Assembly: GCA_023663735.1 (NCBI GenBank)
Contig: JAMPGV010000020.1
Location: 1 to 43,731 of the forward strand
Length of the DNA stretch: 43,731 nucleotides
Origin: Muribaculum sp.
GTDB lineage: Bacteria; Bacillota; Clostridia; Lachnospirales; Lachnospiraceae
Direction: 5' to 3'
The notes below the pieces were generated by a model. That model searched no databases, was not told where the DNA came from, and saw only the letters and a list, made by a program, of their open reading frames with translations. Shown here one piece after another: positions 8,019 through 18,080 of this stretch. Both the position numbers and the translations under genes were made by a program. How positions within the stretch are numbered: the stretch's first letter is position 1; each line of letters starts with the position of its first letter.

Positions 8019-9230
8019 ATGAGACAATTATACTATTTTGAGTTCAAAAAGATTCTACAGAGAAAAGTCAATCAAATCGCCGCATTGCTGGGCTTTCTCC
8101 TGATGATTGCCTGCACGGTCTTCCAAATCCGTCGGGAGAGCCTTCGGGACGACGGCCGGGAATTCACCGGAGCTGCCGCGATTTTGCGGCAGGAAACGGT
8201 CGAAAATGCCCTGACCGCCGAACTGGACGAACCGTTTCTCACGGATTTGGTGCGGGAGTACCAACGGCAGGCCTCCTCGCATCCCGACGGATATGATTAT
8301 ACCCTCATTGAAGCCAAGAGCAATCTGTTCGCTTGTATTGCCAAGAACTACACGGAGTGGAATGAACATTTTGACTGGAAGGTTCTGAACCGGATCCCTG
8401 CGGCGGACGGAATCGGTTTTTATGACAGGCGCATCTCCAAAATAGAGACGCTCTTGAACGCGGAATACAGCTATGGTAATTACACGGAGGCGGAGAAGGA
8501 ATACTGGCTGCAGAAGGCGGAGACCGTCCGCACGCCGTTTCGCTGGGGCAGCCCGGCCACATGGGACATCCTGTGGAACGTGATCGCACTGCTGTTTTTC
8601 CTGTTCTTCGTCATCAGCATCTGCATTGCACCCGTGTTTGCGGGAGAATACCAGAACCGCATGGATGCGCTGCTGCTGACGGCAAAATACGGGAAAAGCA
8701 AGGTGATTGCCGCCAAAATCATGGCCTCTTTTACCTTTTCGTTTCTCTATATCGCCCTATGCTGCACCGTCTGCACGGGAATCATCGGCGGTCTGTTGGG
8801 CATAGACGGCGGGGATCTGCCCGTTCAATTATGGGATACCGTCATCCCTTATCCGATGACGGTCAGAGACGCCTGTGCATGGAATCTGCTGATCCTTTTC
8901 CTGATCGCGTCTTTTCTCACCGCATTTTCCCTGTTGCTGTCGGCATTAAGCAAAAGCCCCATGGTTGTGCTTGCCATCGACATCGTATGCCTCTGGGGAA
9001 CTGTCTTTCTGCCGTCGTCCAAAACCTGCAGCCTGTGGAACCGAATCCTATATCTGCTCCCGGTACACTGTTTTGACCTGCAGACGGTGTTAAAGACCTA
9101 CACAGACTATCCCATCGGGAATCATATTTTCTCTTATTTGGAGATGATCTTCATCACCTATATCGGACTGACGGCAGTCTGCCTTCTGTGTACGGGAAAG
9201 GGCTTTACGGCGCATCAGGTGAAGCGCTGA
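8019..9230 (+). CDS. ABC-2 type permease
   Basis: The 403-residue protein has one N-terminal membrane segment (about 17-35), a large non-membrane domain of about 150 residues, then about five membrane segments from residue 185 onward, the common layout of ABC-2 permeases. The ATG at 8019 follows an AAGGTGA site; a GTG three codons earlier is possible. It starts 5 bp after the ATPase stop and forms the exporter with it. Its last 16 bp overlap the end of the convergent ogt gene. Confidence 0.88.
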   Translation: MRQLYYFEFKKILQRKVNQIAALLGFLLMIACTVFQIRRESLRDDGREFTGAAAILRQETVENALTAELDEPFLTDLVREYQRQASSHPDGYDYTLIEAKSNLFACIAKNYTEWNEHFDWKVLNRIPAADGIGFYDRRISKIETLLNAEYSYGNYTEAEKEYWLQKAETVRTPFRWGSPATWDILWNVIALLFFLFFVISICIAPVFAGEYQNRMDALLLTAKYGKSKVIAAKIMASFTFSFLYIALCCTVCTGIIGGLLGIDGGDLPVQLWDTVIPYPMTVRDACAWNLLILFLIASFLTAFSLLLSALSKSPMVVLAIDIVCLWGTVFLPSSKTCSLWNRILYLLPVHCFDLQTVLKTYTDYPIGNHIFSYLEMIFITYIGLTAVCLLCTGKGFTAHQVKR

Positions 9231-9730
9231 CGGACGATATCCGCTTTTTCTAAGGTCAGCAGTTTGACTTTCTTATCGATGCCTCCGGCATAGCCCGTCA
9301 GGCTGCCGTTTGTCCCCACGACGCGGTGACAGGGTACGATGATGGAAATTGCATTGCGCCCGACCGCGCCGCCCACCGCCTGAGCGGACATATGCGGCAG
9401 CCCTCTCCTCGCGGCAAGCTGCTGTGCGATCCTGCCATAGGTCGTGGTCTGCCCGTAGGGAATCAAACGGAGCAGTTCCCATACTTCCTTCTGAAAATCC
9501 GTCCCCGTAAAATGTAGCGGCGGGAAGAAATCCGGCTCCTTCCCCGCAAAATAAAGATCCAGCCATCTCTTTGTCCGCTCAAACAGCGGAATTTCTTTTT
9601 CCGTGTGTTCCTTGTCCAAAGAGAGGGCAAAATATTTCTGCCCCTCAAACCATAGCCCGGTTAAACCGATATCGTCCGCCGCTAAAAGGACGCCGCCAAT
9701 CGGCGACGGATAATGACTGATATACTGCAT
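9215..9730 (-). CDS. ogt: Methylated-DNA--protein-cysteine S-methyltransferase
   Basis: The 171-residue protein transfers the methyl group of O6-methylguanine to its own cysteine and so repairs alkylated DNA. The acceptor Cys134 is in the canonical PCHRV motif, preceded by the FQKEVWELLRLIPYGQTTTYGRIA helix-turn-helix region (FQKEVWELL and PYGQTTTYG) and the RN of GAVGRNAISI. The start at 9730 is backed by GGAGG 7 bp upstream. It overlaps the ABC permease gene tail to tail. Confidence 0.94.
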   Translation of the reverse strand: MQYISHYPSPIGGVLLAADDIGLTGLWFEGQKYFALSLDKEHTEKEIPLFERTKRWLDLYFAGKEPDFFPPLHFTGTDFQKEVWELLRLIPYGQTTTYGRIAQQLAARRGLPHMSAQAVGGAVGRNAISIIVPCHRVVGTNGSLTGYAGGIDKKVKLLTLEKADIVRQRFT

Positions 9731-9796
9731 TCTATGTCCTCCCGGAACGCCGTCCCCGCCCCGTCCGCCGGATCCGCAGTGCAAATCCGCGCGGAC

Positions 9797-9814
9797 GACG
9801 CTTTCATCAGCGTC
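9797..9814. repeat. Hairpin related to the repeats at 684-745
   Basis: GACGCT at 9797-9802 pairs with AGCGTC at 9809-9814 around TTCATC. The same shape and tail (CTCCTTAAAA) is found at 722-750 near moaC. It lies 3 bp after the lipoprotein stop codon on the minus strand. Confidence 0.5.
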
Positions 9815-9817
9815 TCC

Positions 9818-10222
9818 TTAAAAGAGATCCGTTTCAAGATTCGGCGTGTCGGAAGATTTCGTATACTGATAAGCGGAACCGTTCGGCAGATACTCCCATG
9901 TCGAATCGGTAAACGTGACTGTCGCCGTCTGCCCTTCCACCGTGATCACGCCGCTGATCGGATTTCCGGCAGCGTCCGTGGCCGTGAACTTCATGCCCTC
10001 CGCCGTCAGTTCCCCCACGCCGTCATTGATCTGCGTCAAGCGGAAGATGCCGATCTGCACGATGTATTTGCCGTCCTCCCCCTTTGCAATCTCCAGATTC
10101 GGCTCCCAAACGTCGGAATCCAGATATTCTCCGATATAGAGGGCGTCCTCCGGCGTCCTCTGGGCGCAGCCGCCGACTGCAACCATTCCCGCGCATAATA
10201 AGGCTATCCATTTATATTTCAT
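9818..10222 (-). CDS. Small predicted lipoprotein
   Basis: The 134-residue product begins with a lipoprotein signal peptide: lysine at 2 and 4, a hydrophobic stretch, and a VGGC lipobox with Cys19 as the lipid-attached residue. The mature part is soluble and probably beta-rich, with no family recognised. It should be anchored on the outer face of the membrane. The start at 10222 is set by the signal peptide. It follows the GtrII-like gene on the same strand, with a palindromic element between them. Confidence 0.75.
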   Translation of the reverse strand: MKYKWIALLCAGMVAVGGCAQRTPEDALYIGEYLDSDVWEPNLEIAKGEDGKYIVQIGIFRLTQINDGVGELTAEGMKFTATDAAGNPISGVITVEGQTATVTFTDSTWEYLPNGSAYQYTKSSDTPNLETDLF

Positions 10223-10257
10223 CCCTTCAGCCCTTTCCTCGCATCCATATTTTTGCT

Positions 10258-10277
10258 TAGGCGTTTGCAAACGCCTA
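10258..10277. repeat. Minimal perfect palindrome of the TAGGCG family with flanking direct repeats
   Basis: The sequence is TAGGCGTTTG followed by its exact reverse complement. It equals the two outer ends of the long elements fused together. It is flanked by ATATTTTTGCT (10247-10257) and ATATTTTTACT (10278-10288), an 11-bp direct repeat with one mismatch. The right flank contains the stop codon of the GtrII-like gene. It could also act as a weak hairpin at the gene end. Confidence 0.7.
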
Positions 10278-10283
10278 ATATTT

Positions 10284-11951
10284 TTACTGAATATGCACCA
10301 AAATATATCCGTCCCGCTCGACAATCGATCCTTCCGCGGGATACCCCGGCATCTCATCCCCGGCGGCTCTTGCCTGTGCAAGCACCTCCGGATCCGTCAC
10401 CGTCCGGAAGGTATGACCGTGCATTTTCAGGAAATTGATCATCTCCCGGTTCGTCCCGTCGAAAGCGTCAAAGGCCCACTGAATCATGGGAAAATTCGCC
10501 TCCCCCACAAAGCTGTAGCCCCAGACCGAGAAATATTTCTCCTTCAGATGAGGATCGATCTTGTCGGTGATCGTGGCGATATAGCGGTATTCCTTGGAAC
10601 CGTAGGACACATAGTAATCCTCGGCCAGCTCGTGGGGCGTGCTGTAATGCCCCGTAAAGATCACAGGCGTCTCGCTTCCGTACTCCCGCTCTATGTCCCA
10701 CGCAATCTCGCACAACAGTTCTCTGGTGGTCTCGTATTTCCTGTAGTCCGTGTAAAAGCTCCGGTTGGTGAACTCCGCCTGATTCCAGACCAGCGCCGCA
10801 GCGCCAAGCACGGCGCAGACGCTAAGCGGTTTCCGAAAACGGGGACTCCGCATCAGGCTCCGGCACAAGAGCCATACCCCCGCCGCCGCATAAAAGGGCA
10901 GATATTGGCAGGATCGGTAATAGGAGAGGCGCATTTCCGCCAGCGTCAGCAGAAACGGAGCCACCAGCATCCCCAGATACAGCGCCGGGAAGCAGAAACT
11001 GCGCTTCCTGACTGCCAGAACCACAGATGCAATCCCAAAGACAAACACCGCCAGCTCATACACCGTCACGGGCAGATACACCACCGCGTTCAGATGATAG
11101 ACCACCCAGAACCGCTTGATCAGCATCACCAGATTGTCCCACCCGCCCTCGCGGAACAGAACCAGCATCTCCGCAAGACCGCGCTGTTCCTGCTTGACCT
11201 GCGCCAGCACGCCGCCCAGATCAAAAATCCTCGTGGTCAGACCGATCATCGCACTGCGCAGCAGCACGCACCCCAGAGTCAAGGCCGCTCCAAGCCCCAG
11301 ATAACCGCAGACCGCCAGAAATTTCAAGCGGTTGCCATCCGCCATCCCCCACAGGAACAAGACCGTCAGGATTCCCAAAATATAGAGAATCAAAAAGGAT
11401 TCGTAGCATCCCACCGCCGCCCAGATCCACAGAAGACTTCGGCAGAAAGCCCAAACCCGCTCTTTTCTTTTTGCTTTTCCTTTTGCTTCCATCCCGCTGT
11501 GGAACGCCAGCAGGGAAAGCGCCGTCAACACATAGCCAAGCCCCGCCCCGTCATGCCAGTAATACACAAACACTTCGCTGATGATCGGATTGGAGACGAA
11601 CACGCAGGCAAAGACCACGGCCTCCCCCATTCCTGTTTTCTCCTGAAAAATCCGGCGCAGCAGCACATTGAACAGCGTGGCCGCAAGCATCAAGAACAAC
11701 ACGCCCACAAGCTCCGTCATAAACGGGGCAAAATCCGACACATGAAACAATTTATTCAGCCAGAAAATCGTCCACCGCCCCATGACAACCTCAAGTCCCT
11801 CCTCCAAATACAGGGGAACCGCCGTGTCGTCAATGCCGATGCTGGGCTGCACGATGGCAAAGCCGTAGCTGCAGGCGGCCGTCAGGGAAAGGGCAAGGAT
11901 ATAGAATTTGTTCCGTAGAAAGAACAGCAGGTCGTTTTTCAGTTTCGTCAT
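10284..11951 (-). CDS. Polytopic membrane glucosyltransferase-like protein (GtrII type)
   Basis: The 555-residue protein has about 10-11 membrane segments in its first 390 residues and a soluble C-terminal domain of about 150 residues. The opening (RNKFYILALSLTAACSYGF, then the DD in IDDTAVPLY and GRWTIFWLNKLF) fits the Glucos_trans_II family, which moves glucose from a lipid carrier to cell-surface polymers. The DD pair is the likely catalytic or carrier-binding site. GGAG precedes the ATG at 11951. It lies just after the groEL terminator, so it needs its own promoter. Confidence 0.78.
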   Translation of the reverse strand: MTKLKNDLLFFLRNKFYILALSLTAACSYGFAIVQPSIGIDDTAVPLYLEEGLEVVMGRWTIFWLNKLFHVSDFAPFMTELVGVLFLMLAATLFNVLLRRIFQEKTGMGEAVVFACVFVSNPIISEVFVYYWHDGAGLGYVLTALSLLAFHSGMEAKGKAKRKERVWAFCRSLLWIWAAVGCYESFLILYILGILTVLFLWGMADGNRLKFLAVCGYLGLGAALTLGCVLLRSAMIGLTTRIFDLGGVLAQVKQEQRGLAEMLVLFREGGWDNLVMLIKRFWVVYHLNAVVYLPVTVYELAVFVFGIASVVLAVRKRSFCFPALYLGMLVAPFLLTLAEMRLSYYRSCQYLPFYAAAGVWLLCRSLMRSPRFRKPLSVCAVLGAAALVWNQAEFTNRSFYTDYRKYETTRELLCEIAWDIEREYGSETPVIFTGHYSTPHELAEDYYVSYGSKEYRYIATITDKIDPHLKEKYFSVWGYSFVGEANFPMIQWAFDAFDGTNREMINFLKMHGHTFRTVTDPEVLAQARAAGDEMPGYPAEGSIVERDGYILVHIQ

Positions 11952-11966
11952 AAGAACTCCTGTGCC

Positions 11967-12003
11967 AAAAACCGCCGCCCGGCTTGCTTTCCGGCCGGAC
12001 GGC
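11967..12003 (-). terminator. Terminator after groEL
   Basis: On the minus strand GCCGTCCGGC pairs with GCCGGGCGGC (one G-U) around a 10-nt loop and is followed by a short run of T. It lies 60 bp after the groEL stop. Confidence 0.8.
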
Positions 12004-12064
12004 AGTTTTGATTTTTGATCCTATAAACAAACGCTCTCTGCGGTCTTGTGACGCTTCCGCGGTC

Positions 12065-14019
<1,955 letters not shown>

Positions 14020-14064
14020 AATGCCGCCTCCTTATGATTGTCTCTTCCTCTATCCTTTTGCTTG

Positions 14065-14091
14065 TTAGCACTCTTTTGAATCGAGTGCTAA
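14065..14091 (-). promoter_or_regulatory. CIRCE operator (HrcA binding site)
   Basis: TTAGCACTC, nine bases, then GAGTGCTAA: both arms match the CIRCE consensus exactly. HrcA should repress groESL here at normal temperature. It lies 45 bp upstream of the groES start and just downstream of the promoter. Confidence 0.98.
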
Positions 14092-14103
14092 CCACTGAAA
14101 CAT

Positions 14104-14132
14104 ATATTAGTTTTATATGCGCAGGTTTGCAA
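14104..14132 (-). promoter_or_regulatory. groESL promoter
   Basis: On the minus strand a TTGCAA -35 (14127-14132) and TAATAT -10 (14104-14109) are 17 bp apart, placing the start of transcription just before CIRCE. The rest of the gap up to 14281 is AT-rich with no gene. Confidence 0.6.
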
Positions 14133-14281
14133 ATAGATTCAGGGTAAAATAAATCAGTTTTTCTTCCATTTTCTTCCGTTTTCTATTATTATCTCTCGTT
14201 TTCTCTTTCAAACCATAAATCTAAGATTTTATAATTAGTTTATAAATTCCATGTATTTCCTACCGCCGGCAGCCGTACCGC

Positions 14282-14318
14282 AAAACTGTCCGGCGGGCTC
14301 TTTCTGCCAACCGGACAG
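14282..14318 (-). terminator. Terminator after the DUF1905/C39-like gene
   Basis: On the minus strand CTGTCCGG pairs with CCGGACAG around a 17-nt loop, followed by TTTT. It is 53 bp after the gene's stop and separates it from groESL. Confidence 0.65.
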
Positions 14319-14370
14319 CTGTATCTTTTATCCTGATTTCTCTATGCCGATTCCCAAGAGGGGTTCGCGC

Positions 14371-15039
14371 CTAGCACTTAATCTCCAGATACCCCAGCAG
14401 CTTGCTCATGTCATACTCCTCCAGCACGCCCAGATTGGAATCGTAGAACTTCCCGTCATAATGTACCAGATAATGGCAGAAGCGCCCCATTTTCTCCATC
14501 ATCACGCAGCACTTGGGCAGAACCGTGTCGCGCCCTTCGGTATAGTTGATGATGTCGGTGTGGTCGATGCCATAATAATTCAACGCGGAGATCACGCGTC
14601 CCATTGTCGCCTGCCACTCCCGGCAGTCCATAACGGTGATGACCTCAGCGATGGTCACGCCCGCCAGCATGGCTACACAGGCCTGACCGCACAGGCCGTC
14701 CTCGGGCTGGATGATTACTTTCATGCTGTCGATCTTGCGGATCGGATTCTCAAAACTGTAGGGGCTGTTCTGATCCATCCGGATCAAAGAGCCGTTTACA
14801 TGCAGCAGAATCTTATGCGGTACGCCCAGCTCCACGCTCACCACATCGGCGTCGGGAATATGAATCTCGTAATTACCCTTCTCCTGCGGAAGCAGCTCAC
14901 AGTCGATAATCTTGTTGTCCAGCACCACATCCGCCTTGATGACTTCTCTCTGTTTGCAGACCTCCCAAATATTAAAGGGAATCTGAATCATGTATCCCTT
15001 GTCTTTCTTCTCGATTTTAGACTCAAAATAATATCTCAT
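14371..15039 (-). CDS. DUF1905-like domain fused to a C39-like cysteine peptidase domain
   Basis: In this 222-residue protein, residues 1-85 resemble DUF1905 (a small beta-barrel, seen in GYMIQIPFNI and GNYEIHIPDADV). Residues 108-222 look like a C39-type papain fold: Gln111 and Cys117 in QPEDGLCGQACVAML, His189 in CHYLVHYDG and Asp200 in FYDSN would make the oxyanion and catalytic residues. No signal peptide or transporter is present, so it is not a normal bacteriocin-export C39. GGAGG precedes the ATG. The role is unknown; it is monocistronic with its own terminator. Confidence 0.72.
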   Translation of the reverse strand: MRYYFESKIEKKDKGYMIQIPFNIWEVCKQREVIKADVVLDNKIIDCELLPQEKGNYEIHIPDADVVSVELGVPHKILLHVNGSLIRMDQNSPYSFENPIRKIDSMKVIIQPEDGLCGQACVAMLAGVTIAEVITVMDCREWQATMGRVISALNYYGIDHTDIINYTEGRDTVLPKCCVMMEKMGRFCHYLVHYDGKFYDSNLGVLEEYDMSKLLGYLEIKC

Positions 15040-15187
15040 ATTTCCTCCACTTCCGTCCGTCTGCTTCCAGCAGCATGACTTCCTTTCTCTAAATTATATA
15101 ATCTTAGCATCCGCTATTTTTATATTATATAGATTGTACCAAAAATTTACGCATTTGGGAACAGTTTTTGTAGGTTTTTTTTAAGTT

Positions 15188-16150
15188 TTATCCTCTTTGC
15201 TTTCGAGGCCGCCCACATTGGTTCCGATACTCCTTCGGCGTACAGCCGAGTTTCTCCCGGAAGCACTTTCCAAAATAGCTCGCCTGTTCAAATCCCGTCA
15301 TCACGGCAATCTCGCCTACCTGCCTGTCCGAATTGCGCAAGAGTTCCGCGGCCTTGGACAGACGATAATCCATAAGATATTTGTAGGGTGAAGTCTGCAG
15401 GCTCCGCTTGAAACAGCGCAGGCATTCCGATTTGCTCACGCCCGCGGCCGCCGCAAGTTCCTCCAATAAGACATCCTCCCGGTAATGCGCTTCTATAAAA
15501 AGAAGAAACTTCTCCATGCGTTCGCCCACCGCATTCCTGCGCTTTCGAGGCTCCGGGGGCAGGACGATATTTTTCCGAATCTCCAGCCACAGCGCCGACA
15601 GCTGCACCAGCACCTCGTAGGCATAATATCCGGAACGATTTTCCTCCAGCTCCGTGAGCCGCCTAAGGCCGCCCAGCACCCGCTCATGCCATTCCTGCCC
15701 CGGCCGGAACACATAGAGCGCAAGGCGCTTTGATCCGATTAACGGCTCCAACATGCCCCGCACCGGGCTTCCCTCATAGAATTCCAGAAAATATTCCGGA
15801 AACATAAAGCTGGTGTAACGGCAGTTCTCCGCCCCGTCCACCCAATGCACCACATCCCGGTTAATCAAGATTCCCTCGCCGCTTCCAACCCGCTCCGAGC
15901 CGTCCAGCGTGCGAATCTCCGCGCTGCCCTCGGATAGATAGAGAAACCGGAGCGTCTCGTAGCGGCGCATCACGTTCAGCGCGCCTGTGTGAGCCGTCCC
16001 CGGCGTCTGCACAACCGTTTCCGCACGGTAGGGAAAACTTCCCGCCATACCTGCCATATGAAATTGAAATTGCGCTCCGCCCGTATTCTGCCCTTTTCTC
16101 ATTCTGCGCCCGCCGCTTTCATCATAAAGCCTCCCTATGGTTTGATTCAT
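15188..16150 (-). CDS. AraC family transcriptional regulator
   Basis: The 320-residue protein has an N-terminal cupin-like sensing domain (about 40-180, with EGILINRDVVHWVDG) and a C-terminal double helix-turn-helix (about 215-315), with the AraC signature AAAGVSKSECLRCFKRSLQTSP, seen in parts as AGVSKSECLRCFK, and the second helix pair in VGEIAVMTGFEQASYFGKCF. It probably responds to a sugar-like ligand. The start is uncertain: ATG at 16150 has GGATGAGG upstream, and ATG at 16102 is possible. It lies downstream of the anion permease on the same strand. Confidence 0.92.
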   Translation of the reverse strand: MNQTIGRLYDESGGRRMRKGQNTGGAQFQFHMAGMAGSFPYRAETVVQTPGTAHTGALNVMRRYETLRFLYLSEGSAEIRTLDGSERVGSGEGILINRDVVHWVDGAENCRYTSFMFPEYFLEFYEGSPVRGMLEPLIGSKRLALYVFRPGQEWHERVLGGLRRLTELEENRSGYYAYEVLVQLSALWLEIRKNIVLPPEPRKRRNAVGERMEKFLLFIEAHYREDVLLEELAAAAGVSKSECLRCFKRSLQTSPYKYLMDYRLSKAAELLRNSDRQVGEIAVMTGFEQASYFGKCFREKLGCTPKEYRNQCGRPRKQRG

Positions 16151-16385
16151 GCCTCATCCGCTAAACCGTTTACGACGGTGCGTCACGCAGCTGCTTTTGC
16201 CCTGCGCTTGAATATATCTTGAATATATATTAATATTTTGATTGACTTTTTTACGGATACTTTGCGCATTATGTCGTCCGCTTTGCGATATCATTATATT
16301 TTTAACGCTGTATCCTGTCAAGCGCAAACCGGATTTTTCTCAAATTTCTCGAATGTTTCACATCGCTCAAATGAGGACCGAATTT

Positions 16386-17537
16386 TCAGCGTCGGCCTCC
16401 CATCAGGACATGCAGCACAACAAGCGCCGTCAAAAAGAAAAGGTTCCTCGCCGTAAACAGCGCAAGATATTTTCCTTTACATCCCTTCGTCTCCCGCGCC
16501 ACATATTTGTAAGAGATTAGGCTCGCCATAGATGCGATCAGCGTCCCCAGCCCTCCCAGATTCGTCCCCACAATCAACCCTGCAAAATCTTCCGTAAAAC
16601 CGGATAACAGCAGCGCCGCCGGTACATTGCTGATGATCTGGCTCACAAGAACGGACGTCCCAATCTCCCTGCCGGCAATCGCATCCTGCAGGAACTCCCG
16701 GAAAGCGGGAATCCGCCCCACATTTCCGACAAAAACGAAAAATCCCGCAAATGTAAGAAGCAGGGAATAATCCACCTTTGCAAATACCTGCCTGTCCGTC
16801 GCCAACACCCCGGCAGCCACCGCCAACAAGACTGCCTGCCACGGCAGAATATGGGCAACGGTAAGAAGACACAGCGCAAACAGCACAAGATAGACGATCA
16901 TCCGATAAGCCGCGCTCTTTCCATGCGCCAGACCGCTCTGCACAGCCGCTTGTCCCACCCCGGAAACCTCCGAACACGCCCTGCCCTGTATCAGGCACCA
17001 AACCGTCAACAGCGCCAGCGACAAAAGCGTATAGGGCAGCATCAGCAAAAGGAACTCCCAGATCGAGAGTCCCGCCTTCCCGTAAAGATACAAGTTCTGC
17101 GGATTTCCCACCGGCGTCAGCATACTGCCAAGGTTCGCCGCAATGGTCTGCATCACCACAACCGGCAGCGCCAGCCTCTCTTTCTGCTTGTCCCCGAGCA
17201 TTCCCAGAATGATAAAAGTAAACGGAACAAAGGTAATGAGCGCAACATCGTTCGTGATCAACATGCCGGAAAAAAAGCACAGCAGCACCAGCGTAAGAAT
17301 CAGGCCGCGCCCGCTTTTTACATGGCCTAAAAGCTTCTGTGCGATCCAGGCGAACACCCCCGCCTTTTGGAATCCCGCCATCACGCTCATCAGGCAGAAC
17401 AAAACCGCAAGCGTCCTGAAATCAATGTAGCCCCAATACATGCCATCCGGCGGCACGACAACCATGGAGGCCGCCGCCAGCAGGAGCGCCGCACACAATA
17501 CCGTCTCTTGTTTGAAAAACAGAAGGATCCTTTTCAT
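16386..17537 (-). CDS. SLC13/ArsB-type anion permease
   Basis: The 383-residue protein has about 10-11 membrane segments and belongs to the ion transporter superfamily that includes citrate, dicarboxylate and arsenite carriers. Family features are GMLITNDVALITFVPFT and NLGSMLTPVGNPQNLYLY, and the second repeat GFTEDFAGLIVGTNLGGLG. The exact substrate cannot be told. AGAGGAA lies before the ATG at 17537. A palindromic element ends 42 bp upstream of the start codon, so it may affect expression. Confidence 0.85.
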   Translation of the reverse strand: MKRILLFFKQETVLCAALLLAAASMVVVPPDGMYWGYIDFRTLAVLFCLMSVMAGFQKAGVFAWIAQKLLGHVKSGRGLILTLVLLCFFSGMLITNDVALITFVPFTFIILGMLGDKQKERLALPVVVMQTIAANLGSMLTPVGNPQNLYLYGKAGLSIWEFLLLMLPYTLLSLALLTVWCLIQGRACSEVSGVGQAAVQSGLAHGKSAAYRMIVYLVLFALCLLTVAHILPWQAVLLAVAAGVLATDRQVFAKVDYSLLLTFAGFFVFVGNVGRIPAFREFLQDAIAGREIGTSVLVSQIISNVPAALLLSGFTEDFAGLIVGTNLGGLGTLIASMASLISYKYVARETKGCKGKYLALFTARNLFFLTALVVLHVLMGGRR

Positions 17538-17567
17538 TATCTTCCTCTTAAGGCTTTCCTCTTTGCA

Positions 17568-17882
17568 TATGCATTTATTTAGGCATTTGCAAAACTCTTA
17601 CTTTGGAAAGTGTCATTGTGCAAATTGTATACTCCAACGCAGACACGCTTTCGCTCCAACCTCACCGCAAGCGGCAAGGTGAGAAGCACTTCTAAGGTTT
17701 GCACCATAGGGTGCTTCGCCAAGAAGTGCTAAATCTCACCTCAAGACGCTAAAGTACAGCGTCAATCGTAACGAAGTTACGTTGTGTACCGGCGGTTCGC
17801 TAGGGTCTGCTTATGGGGTATACAACTCGCACAATTCGGATTACTTAAATTGGAGTTTTTCAATCGCCTATATGAATTTATT
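17568..17882. mobile_element. Long palindromic element, copy A, with target-site duplication
   Basis: The element runs 17580-17870 (291 bp), from TAGGCATTTGCAAAACT to TTCAATCGCCTA. It is flanked by TATGCATTTATT (17568-17579) and TATGAATTTATT (17871-17882), an 11 of 12 direct repeat. The whole element folds on itself: GCAGAC pairs with GTCTGC, ATTGTGCA with TGCACAATT-like sequence, GACGCT (17745-17750) with AGCGTC (17758-17763), and GTAAC-GAA-GTTAC. It carries an additional nested hairpin (AGCACTTCT with AGAAGTGCT) absent from copies B and C. It encodes no protein. Confidence 0.85.
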
Positions 17883-17933
17883 GTAACATGTCCGCAGCCG
17901 GCGATCAAGAAAGAGATGCCACTCCCGCAACCC

Positions 17934-17961
17934 TTGACAAATCCCCCAAATCGGTTATACT
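17934..17961 (+). promoter_or_regulatory. Promoter upstream of rqcH
   Basis: TTGACA (17934-17939) and TATACT (17956-17961) with a 16-bp spacer. Transcription should begin near 17968, right before a terminator-like hairpin. Confidence 0.75.
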
Positions 17962-17974
17962 GAATACATCAAAA

Positions 17975-18020
17975 GCTCCCGCACCGCTCACGGATGTGCC
18001 GATCGGGAGCGTGTTTTATT
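17975..18020 (+). terminator. Terminator-like hairpin in the rqcH leader
   Basis: GCTCCCG (17975-17981) pairs with CGGGAGC (18004-18010), with an inner GCAC/GTGC pairing, and is followed by GTGTTTTATTT. It begins only about 7 nt after the predicted transcription start, so it could end a short RNA of about 50 nt or attenuate rqcH. Confidence 0.65.
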
Positions 18021-18080
18021 TGAGCATTTTATTTGGACATTTTATTTGTTCCTTTATCAGAGTTATGAAAGGACTTTACC

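Noticed and set aside
17580-17870. CRISPR-like array or rRNA fragment
   Set aside because: There are no regularly spaced direct repeats; the structure is one nested inverted repeat shared with two other loci.
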